Positions 1-4,439 of a DNA stretch of 6,426 bases are shown here, in pieces. The notes under the pieces are model-generated. The model saw only the letters and a program-made list of their open reading frames with translations, did no database searches and had not been told where the DNA came from. The translations under genes were made by a program, and so were the position numbers. The number at the start of each line of letters is the position of its first letter. Positions within the stretch are counted from its first letter, which is position 1. The DNA comes from an uncultured Atopobium sp. (GTDB lineage Bacteria > Actinomycetota > Coriobacteriia > Coriobacteriales > Atopobiaceae). The DNA lies in the NCBI GenBank assembly GCA_916720015.1, contig CAKAPZ010000058.1, forward strand, positions 1 to 6,426, in the 5' to 3' direction.

Positions 1-23
1 CACATAAAAGATAGTATTTCTGC

Positions 24-64
24 CCGAGGTGGCGCCGAGAAAGGCGCTGCCTCGGTAGATTTTT
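24..64 (+). terminator. GC-rich hairpin plus T run: possible terminator or attenuator
   Basis: Bases 24-36 pair with 43-55 as a 13-bp stem (11 Watson-Crick pairs and two G-T wobbles) around the 6-base loop GAGAAA. Four bases later comes TTTTT at 60-64. This resembles a rho-independent terminator, although the T run is slightly offset from the stem. It could end an upstream gene, since the other two plus-strand frames stop at 5-7 and 12-14, or it could attenuate transcription into the ABC transporter genes. The same bases are also open in the permease frame, so the hairpin may instead lie inside a coding N-terminal extension. Confidence 0.45.
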
Positions 65-80
65 CTGTCGAGAAAAACGA

Positions 81-116
81 TCAGGCCCAAAGCGCAGGTC
101 AGACCCAAGGTGCGGA
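81..116 (+). repeat. Imperfect 18-base tandem repeat
   Basis: Bases 81-98 and 99-116 are adjacent 18-base units matching at 13 positions, and all five differences are transitions. In the frame of the permease they would encode QAQSAG followed by QTQGAD. This is either a low-complexity hydrophilic N-terminal tail or a non-coding duplication just ahead of the GTG start. An AAGGTG that could serve as ribosome binding site lies within the second unit (107-112). Confidence 0.4.
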
Positions 117-120
117 CCGC

Positions 121-903
121 GTGCAAGGCAAATCGGCTGTGTGCAAAGTTGCTTCTAGCTGGGGAGCACGTTTAGGCGCACTGGTATTTTGGCTTGTCGT
201 GTGGCAGATAGCTGCGGTTGCTATCAATCAGGATATTGTTTTAACTTCACCTATTCAGACCATTCAGACGCTTTTCTCGCTAGCTCAACTGCGCGAGTTT
301 TGGGTTTCTATTGGTCTTTCTCTTTTGCGTATTTTTGCTGGTGGAGCACTTGCTTTTACCGTTGGCTCCTTGCTGGCATTTTTGAGTTTTAAGTACAAGC
401 TGATCAAGATTCTTTTTGAGCCGCTGATTTCTACCATTAAATCAATTCCTGTGGCCTCGTTTGTCATCTTGCTGCTTATCTGGGTTCGCACACCCTACCT
501 CTCAATTTCAATTTCATTTTTGATGGCGCTTCCCATCATCTACATTGCGGTACTTGAGGGGCTCCTCAGCACTGACCAGCAGCTTATTGAGATGGCTGAT
601 GTATATCAAATTCACGGTTGGCATCGCATTAAAGCAATTTATTTGTCGCAGCTTATGCCCTCGCTTAAGACAGCTACCTCACTTGCCATGGGATTTTGCT
701 GGAAGTCGGGAATTGCTGCTGAGGTCATTGGCCTTCCCGCATTCTCCATTGGCGAGCACCTCTATAACGCTAAAGTGTATTTGGATACGCCAGCCCTTTT
801 TGCGTGGACGCTTGTAGTTATTGTGATGAGCGCACTTGGCGAGAAGATCGTGATGCGGTTAGTTTCATGGGCTGCTGCAAGGCTAGAAAAGAGCTGCTCA
901 TGA
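121..903 (+). CDS. ABC transporter permease, nitrate/sulfonate/thiamine-precursor type (SsuC/TauC/ThiX-like)
   Basis: Integral membrane subunit of an ABC importer, 260 residues, the usual size for this family. Hydrophobic segments are visible at about residues 17-35, 60-90, 100-122, 126-146 and near 225-240. The cytoplasmic EAA loop that docks onto the ATPase is recognisable at residues 157-183: E-M-A-D at 157-160, G166, then a hydrophobic stretch ending in LMP. The following GIAAEVIG and SIGEHLY stretches are also typical of the BPD_transp_1 family. The substrate cannot be read from the sequence, and no substrate-binding protein is in the window. The GTG at 121 is the first possible start in the window; AAGGTG at 107-112 is an acceptable ribosome binding site 8 bases upstream. 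The frame is, however, open back to base 1 without a stop, so the true start may lie outside the window and add at least 40 hydrophilic residues. The stop overlaps the ATPase start (ATGA), indicating translational coupling. Confidence 0.88.
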   Translation: MQGKSAVCKVASSWGARLGALVFWLVVWQIAAVAINQDIVLTSPIQTIQTLFSLAQLREFWVSIGLSLLRIFAGGALAFTVGSLLAFLSFKYKLIKILFEPLISTIKSIPVASFVILLLIWVRTPYLSISISFLMALPIIYIAVLEGLLSTDQQLIEMADVYQIHGWHRIKAIYLSQLMPSLKTATSLAMGFCWKSGIAAEVIGLPAFSIGEHLYNAKVYLDTPALFAWTLVVIVMSALGEKIVMRLVSWAAARLEKSCS

Positions 904-1529
904 GTATGAATACAACTAATTGTGCCTATGCAACCGAGCAGTTGCTTGAGGTAAAAAACATCACTAAATCGTTTGGTAATACGGTTGTGCTTGATGATTT
1001 TTCCTACAAGTTTGAGAGGGGAGTGTACGTACTCTCTGAGCCCTCTGGAGCAGGTAAAACAACACTTCTTCGTATTCTTTGTGGTCTTGAAGTGGCCGAT
1101 TCAGGCACAGTGCTTAAATCGCCTGACGCTAAAACGGTCATGATGTTTCAGGAAGATAGACTGCTAGAAAACTTGAGCGTTATGGCAAATATCATGCTTG
1201 CTATACAGTTGCACTCAAAGGAGCAAAAACAAAGCGCTCGAGAGCGTATTAAAGAGGCACTTTGTGAGGTAGGACTTGAAGGAACAGAAAACAAGCCTGT
1301 TTCTGAGCTTTCCGGTGGTCAAAAGAGACGTGTTGCTCTTTTACGTACACTCTTTGCAGATGCAGACATCTTGCTCTTTGATGAGCCGCTCAAGGGATTA
1401 GACGAAGCGCTTAAGCAGCAGGTTATTGCCTCTGTCAAACCGTTCATTGAATCAAAAGTTGTAATTTGGGTAACTCACACTCCTGAAGAAGTAAAACTGC
1501 TAGGCTCTTATACAGCACTGCAGTTATAG
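900..1529 (+). CDS. ABC transporter ATP-binding protein (short, SsuB/TauB-like)
   Basis: Cytoplasmic ATPase that powers the permease encoded just upstream; 209 residues, shorter than the roughly 250 typical of SsuB/TauB proteins. All nucleotide-binding motifs appear in order: an aromatic A-loop residue near F25, Walker A at 47-54 (EPSGAGKT), Q-loop Q84 in FQEDRLL, signature LSGGQ at 137-141, Walker B ILLFDE at 157-162, D-loop GLD at 166-168 and switch H193 in WVTH. The FQEDRLL stretch is characteristic of the nitrate/sulfonate/taurine importer group. The oddity is E47, where Walker A normally begins with glycine (codon GAG at 1038-1040). The start chosen is ATG 900, which forms a 4-base ATGA overlap with the permease stop and has purine-rich AAAAGAG just upstream. 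A GTG at 804 would give a 32-residue extension lying wholly inside the permease gene and unlike the family; ATG 906 is a minor alternative. Confidence 0.9.
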   Translation: MSMNTTNCAYATEQLLEVKNITKSFGNTVVLDDFSYKFERGVYVLSEPSGAGKTTLLRILCGLEVADSGTVLKSPDAKTVMMFQEDRLLENLSVMANIMLAIQLHSKEQKQSARERIKEALCEVGLEGTENKPVSELSGGQKRRVALLRTLFADADILLFDEPLKGLDEALKQQVIASVKPFIESKVVIWVTHTPEEVKLLGSYTALQL

Positions 1530-1532
1530 GAG
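1528..1532 (+). promoter_or_regulatory. Ribosome binding site of coaE (AGGAG)
   Basis: AGGAG starts inside the TAG stop of the ATPase gene (1527-1529) and lies 8 bases before ATG 1541. It decides the coaE start: the in-frame GTG at 1532 begins at the last base of this site and has no site of its own. The arrangement implies that ribosomes finishing the ATPase restart directly on coaE. Confidence 0.75.
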
Positions 1533-1540
1533 TGAACTAC

Positions 1541-2152
1541 ATGTACAAGGTAATTCTCGCCGGCGGAATGGCGTCTGGTAAATCAACTGTTTCTAAAATG
1601 TTTGAAGCAGCAGGTGGTCTGCGCTTTGACCTTGATGAGGTTTCTCGTAGACTTCTGAGACCTGGATGCGAGTGTACGTATCGTGTGGCCGAGGCTTTTG
1701 GTAACGATTTGTTGGACCCCGTTACTCATGAGATTAATAGGCGAGAGCTTGGTCGTAGGGCTTTTGCCACTAGAGAATCTGCTGAGCTCTTAGAAGAGCT
1801 TGAGATGCCTTTTATCCGGGAATATATGCGTCAATTCCTTACAAAAGAGGCTCCTGCTGCAGATGCTCAGTTCTGCTTTGTAGAGGTTCCGCTGCTTGAC
1901 CGCGTTGAAGACTTGCTTGAGCTGGTTGATGAAGTCGTCGTTGTTGTAGCACCTTTGGAACTGAGAGCAGAACGCGCTGAACAGCGAGGATCTTCTCGTC
2001 AAGAGTTTGAGCAGCGTATAGCGCATCAGCCTTCCGATACGTATTTGCGTAATCAGGCAGATACGGTGTTTGTGAACTCTGAGGGTCTAGATGACCTTAA
2101 AGCACAGGTAGAGCTTTGGTTAAACGCTCGGTTCAACCAAAGCTCTGAGTAA
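1541..2152 (+). CDS. coaE: Dephospho-CoA kinase
   Basis: Catalyses the last step of coenzyme A synthesis, ATP-dependent phosphorylation of the 3'-hydroxyl of dephospho-CoA, in the cytoplasm. The 203 residues match the usual single-domain length; the extra C-terminal domain of mycobacterial CoaE is absent. Visible family features are the P-loop GGMASGKS at 8-15 (family norm GGIGSGKS), the acidic pair D30 and D32 (usual DaD), INRRELGRRAF matching the family G-x-ldR-x-x-L region, the VEVPLL strand in the core, and the lid and C-terminal part with RIAHQ, ADTVFVN and a final amphipathic helix. The very common HP of the LE-x-x-x-HP motif is MP here (M89, P90), so this is a divergent member. The AGGAG at 1528-1532 fixes ATG 1541 rather than GTG 1532. 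Only 11 bases separate it from the ATPase gene, so it is probably cotranscribed with the transporter. A 12-bp hairpin lies over its final codons. Confidence 0.92.
   Translation: MYKVILAGGMASGKSTVSKMFEAAGGLRFDLDEVSRRLLRPGCECTYRVAEAFGNDLLDPVTHEINRRELGRRAFATRESAELLEELEMPFIREYMRQFLTKEAPAADAQFCFVEVPLLDRVEDLLELVDEVVVVVAPLELRAERAEQRGSSRQEFEQRIAHQPSDTYLRNQADTVFVNSEGLDDLKAQVELWLNARFNQSSE
2110..2146. terminator. Perfect 12-bp inverted repeat at the convergent gene end; possible bidirectional terminator
   Basis: AGAGCTTTGGTT at 2110-2121 is the exact reverse complement of 2135-2146. After one A/C mismatch the stem continues for three more pairs (2123-2125 with 2131-2133), leaving a 5-base loop. It lies within the last 14 codons of coaE and would be read by both converging transcripts. 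No T run follows directly on either strand (the nearest is TTTT at 2164-2167 on plus), so it is not a textbook terminator. It may act as a weak bidirectional terminator or a 3'-end stabiliser. Confidence 0.45.
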
Positions 2153-2178
2153 TAGGGTATAGCTTTTGTGCGCGGCCT

Positions 2179-4263
2179 CTAGAAGGGTGTTCTTAACGAA
2201 CTCTCTACCTTGGCAGCTGCATCGTCAAAGGTAATTTCAAGACAATTCTTGAGCATGTTTTGGCCAACACAATAAATGCCATCGTTAACACATGCGCTGC
2301 CAATAGCAACTGCCTTGTTAAACACAGCTTTTTGGTCAAAGACAGGAACACCATTTTGCTTAAGGAACGAGAAAACCTCTTGAGGAGTATCAAGTTTCTT
2401 AACAGAAGAGTCTGCCTTGAGAAGGTCTTCAAGCTCTTCTTTTGCAGGTTGAGCAACACTACCACCGATGATTATAGCCATTTGATAGCAAGCTGCACAA
2501 AGATCAGAGCGTCCCAGCTTCCACTCCATATAGGCCAGGCGATAGTACACCAGCGCAACATCTGATGCGGAGAAAAGGTGTGCGATAAGGTCTTTGAGCA
2601 GCTTTGCAGCTTCAAAGACTTTTGACTGGTCTTCTAATGTTCTTACTAATAGTAGCGTTGCATCAACGCCCAAAGGAGAAATTCTGTGGGCTTCTTGTGC
2701 ATAGCGTTCTGCTTTTTCTGGCTGCTCAAGCAGGTTGTAGGCGCGCGCCATTCTTGCTAAAGACATATAGTACGTGTCTGGAATAAGCACCAGTTTTCTT
2801 GGCTCATCGGGGAATGCTAGGTTATAAGCTACGCGCTCTGAGAGGGAATCAAAATACCTGTAGATAGAATCTGAATCGTCCAGGTACAGGCCCATATCAA
2901 GGGTTGGTGAAACCTGAGACTCAAGCTCTGCAAGTGTCTTTTCTAGAGCGTCTGGGTCTGGCTCTCCGTCCATGATGTTATTTATGGATTGAAGCGTTTT
3001 CTGCAAAGGCGAACCAAAGAGGAATTTCTCGGCCATAGACCTTCTATCCGAGAAATCAATGGTACCTTCGACCAGGCCATGGATAACTCTGTCAAAGCCT
3101 TCAATGGCGAAAATATCAGAAGTTGAAGCTTTTGCTTCCTCAAATTTTCCAACTGCATCCGCGGTAGAAGAATCTTTTGGAATGTTGTTGAGAGTAGTAT
3201 TCCAAAGCCTAATGCGGCGGGATGCCTCAGAGTATCCAAGATCGCTTACCTTTTGAGCTCCACAAACTGCAGTAACTGCTGGTGAACAAGGACGATCAGA
3301 CAAATCTGGCATCTCAAAGAAACTACGAGGAGAAACCCACTCGTCCGTTTGCTTCATAAATGGCGCAACTTCACTAAACCAACCTTCAGAGTCAAAAGAA
3401 ACCCTGAGCGCTGGATCTTGTGGGAAGCTATTGCCGTCAATTTGAGTGTTTGCTGCAGTAGGTAAGAGGCGAGCAAGAGCTGCCTCGTTCAAGTCCATAG
3501 ATAGGACAATGCGCTCTTCTCCGCGCAAGCTGCCATTAATGCAGACACGAGAGATTTTGCAGCTCTGAAGTGCCATACGAGCCACGCAAAGAGAAGCACG
3601 TAGCGCGTAAGCGCGTGCTGCCGCAATTTGCTCTGACTTTTCTGCAGATAAGAAGCTAAAGCAGCGAGGACGAGCTACAAAGAACTCAAATACCAAAATA
3701 TCAAGTTGTGGATTGTAGGAGAAGTTATACACCATTCTAAAAGGGAATGGTGTGTTCTCAACATAGTTGGCAAACCAGAGACGCTTCATCCAGTCTGAGC
3801 TGCCGTCAGCATTACCGCTAAAAGGAGCAACTTGCTCAGAAAGAGAAGCCGACTTTGGCATAAGGCTTGCTACCTGCGAGAGGGTAGTACGAACAAGCTG
3901 AAGATCTGTCTCAGATGCATGCGTATTCTTTAGAGCTTCAACATCTTGTGAAATGTTGAGGATTGCCTCAGTTGCAATAAATGCGTCGTACTCTTCTGGT
4001 TCACACTCAAGAGTGTTGGCGTTGAACCACCAGCGGCCTGTTCTATCGAGCTTATGGACATCACCTTTGGGCAGATTGGTATTCTCGAGATTTTTAGAGC
4101 GCGTAAGCATCTCTTGAAGACCTGTCTCTGTAATCTGATTGTTTGCAACAAGGTCTTTAAGAGAGGCGATGACATTATTTGAGCGCAGCAAAATGTTCTC
4201 TAGGGTAGAGCCCTGAGATTGCTTTGAAGCTTTATTTAGCGAGAAAAGATCTGAGACGCCCAA
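2179..4263 (-). CDS. Protein of unknown function with C-terminal TPR-like repeats
   Basis: A 694-residue protein I do not recognise by name. It has no signal peptide or membrane segment, so it is probably cytoplasmic. Three regions can be described. The N-terminal part (about 1-140) is helical and contains a TGRWWFN motif near 75-81. The middle (about 155-340) looks like an alpha/beta domain with strands such as LDILVFEFFVARPR, followed by a linker rich in Ser, Asp and Ala. The C-terminal part (about 498-602) carries roughly three TPR-like helical hairpins, seen in YMSLARMARAYNLLEQPEKAERYAQEA and YYRLAYMEWKLGRSDLCAACYQMA. TPRs usually mediate protein-protein contact, which is all that can be inferred. 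The start is TTG at 4263, supported by AAAGGAG 5 bases upstream. The gene converges on coaE and diverges from uvrB. Its unbroken length and consistent translation argue for a real, maintained gene. Confidence 0.85.
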   Translation of the reverse strand: MGVSDLFSLNKASKQSQGSTLENILLRSNNVIASLKDLVANNQITETGLQEMLTRSKNLENTNLPKGDVHKLDRTGRWWFNANTLECEPEEYDAFIATEAILNISQDVEALKNTHASETDLQLVRTTLSQVASLMPKSASLSEQVAPFSGNADGSSDWMKRLWFANYVENTPFPFRMVYNFSYNPQLDILVFEFFVARPRCFSFLSAEKSEQIAAARAYALRASLCVARMALQSCKISRVCINGSLRGEERIVLSMDLNEAALARLLPTAANTQIDGNSFPQDPALRVSFDSEGWFSEVAPFMKQTDEWVSPRSFFEMPDLSDRPCSPAVTAVCGAQKVSDLGYSEASRRIRLWNTTLNNIPKDSSTADAVGKFEEAKASTSDIFAIEGFDRVIHGLVEGTIDFSDRRSMAEKFLFGSPLQKTLQSINNIMDGEPDPDALEKTLAELESQVSPTLDMGLYLDDSDSIYRYFDSLSERVAYNLAFPDEPRKLVLIPDTYYMSLARMARAYNLLEQPEKAERYAQEAHRISPLGVDATLLLVRTLEDQSKVFEAAKLLKDLIAHLFSASDVALVYYRLAYMEWKLGRSDLCAACYQMAIIIGGSVAQPAKEELEDLLKADSSVKKLDTPQEVFSFLKQNGVPVFDQKAVFNKAVAIGSACVNDGIYCVGQNMLKNCLEITFDDAAAKVESSLRTPF

Positions 4264-4268
4264 GGTAT

Positions 4269-4275
4269 CTCCTTT
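4269..4275 (-). promoter_or_regulatory. Ribosome binding site for the TTG-started 694-residue gene
   Basis: Read on the minus strand this is AAAGGAG, a near-perfect Shine-Dalgarno, 5 bases before the TTG at 4263-4261. It supports translation beginning at a TTG codon. The upstream ATGs visible on that strand are not as well placed. Confidence 0.7.
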
Positions 4276-4313
4276 ATCTGATGTAACTTGTTTATTTAGG
4301 TGCTAGTTTAGCG

Positions 4314-4343
4314 CATATAGGTAATTTATTTATTACCCGTCAC
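4314..4343 (-). promoter_or_regulatory. Candidate promoter of the 694-residue gene with a palindrome in the spacer
   Basis: On the minus strand GTGACG (4343-4338) resembles a -35 box and TATATG (4319-4314) a -10 box, each 4 of 6 to consensus, 18 bases apart. The spacer 4320-4337 is exactly the inverted repeat GGTAAT-N6-ATTACC. The placement would suit a repressor operator, but the hexamers are weak and the region is AT-rich, so the promoter call is tentative. Confidence 0.35.
4320..4337. repeat. Inverted repeat GGTAAT-N6-ATTACC, operator-like
   Basis: Perfect 6-base arms (4320-4325 and 4332-4337) around an AT-rich 6-base centre lie in the intergenic region between two divergent genes. The size and symmetry fit a site for a dimeric regulator. 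No regulator is encoded in the window and I cannot assign a family. Confidence 0.4.
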
Positions 4344-4352
4344 ACTTTGAAA

Positions 4353-4379
4353 CTATACTGCAATTTATAAATAGTATAG
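4353..4379. repeat. Inverted repeat CTATACT-N13-AGTATAG with mirrored -10-like hexamers
   Basis: Seven-base arms at 4353-4359 and 4373-4379 are exact reverse complements. Each contains TATACT, a good -10 match, one on each strand (4354-4359 plus, 4378-4373 minus). It could mark overlapping divergent promoters or a regulator site. TTGAAA at 4347-4352 is a -35-like hexamer but has no well-placed partner: the best, TAGTAT at 4372-4377, sits 19 bases away. Confidence 0.35.
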
Positions 4380-4391
4380 AACAAGTGTTTC
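4378..4391 (+). promoter_or_regulatory. Candidate LexA (SOS) box upstream of uvrB
   Basis: AGAACAAGTGTTTC matches 12 of 14 positions of the Gram-positive/actinobacterial SOS consensus CGAACRNRYGTTYG; only the outermost bases differ. The core is GAAC-AAGT-GTTT. It is centred 55 bases before the uvrB start and covers the expected -35 region of the TATACT promoter at 4409-4414, where LexA binding would block transcription. uvrB is a classical SOS gene in many bacteria, so position and target gene agree. Confidence 0.65.
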
Positions 4392-4408
4392 AGTTTTGGG
4401 AAGTGGGG

Positions 4409-4414
4409 TATACT
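4409..4414 (+). promoter_or_regulatory. Candidate -10 box of the uvrB promoter
   Basis: TATACT matches the -10 consensus at 5 of 6 positions and lies 25 bases before the uvrB ATG, predicting a short leader of about 20 bases. The corresponding -35 (around 4385-4390, GTGTTT) is poor and falls inside the candidate LexA box. Confidence 0.5.
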
Positions 4415-4439
4415 ACATTCACAAGAAAAGGAGAATCTC

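Noticed and set aside
189..817. Other-frame open frames overlapping the permease (189-392, 285-491 minus, 545-817)
   Set aside because: All are shadows of the permease reading frame with Cys/Ser/Arg-rich translations and no family features.
804..899. GTG-initiated 32-residue extension of the ABC ATPase
   Set aside because: It lies entirely within the permease gene, lacks a convincing ribosome binding site and adds Cys/Arg-rich sequence unlike ABC ATPases; ATG 900 with the ATGA overlap fits better.
1532..1540. GTG 1532 as the start of coaE
   Set aside because: It begins at the last base of the AGGAG ribosome binding site that serves ATG 1541, and CoaE proteins normally begin just a few residues before the P-loop strand.
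2260..2565. Plus-strand 101-codon open frame opposite the 694-residue gene
   Set aside because: It is antisense to a long, well-supported gene, and its translation is unstructured and rich in Asn, Cys and Leu with no recognisable motif or ribosome binding site.
3595..3619. Inverted repeat AGCACG ... CGTGCT within the 694-residue gene
   Set aside because: It is GC-rich Ala/Arg codon sequence with short arms and no surrounding regulatory context; chance is sufficient.
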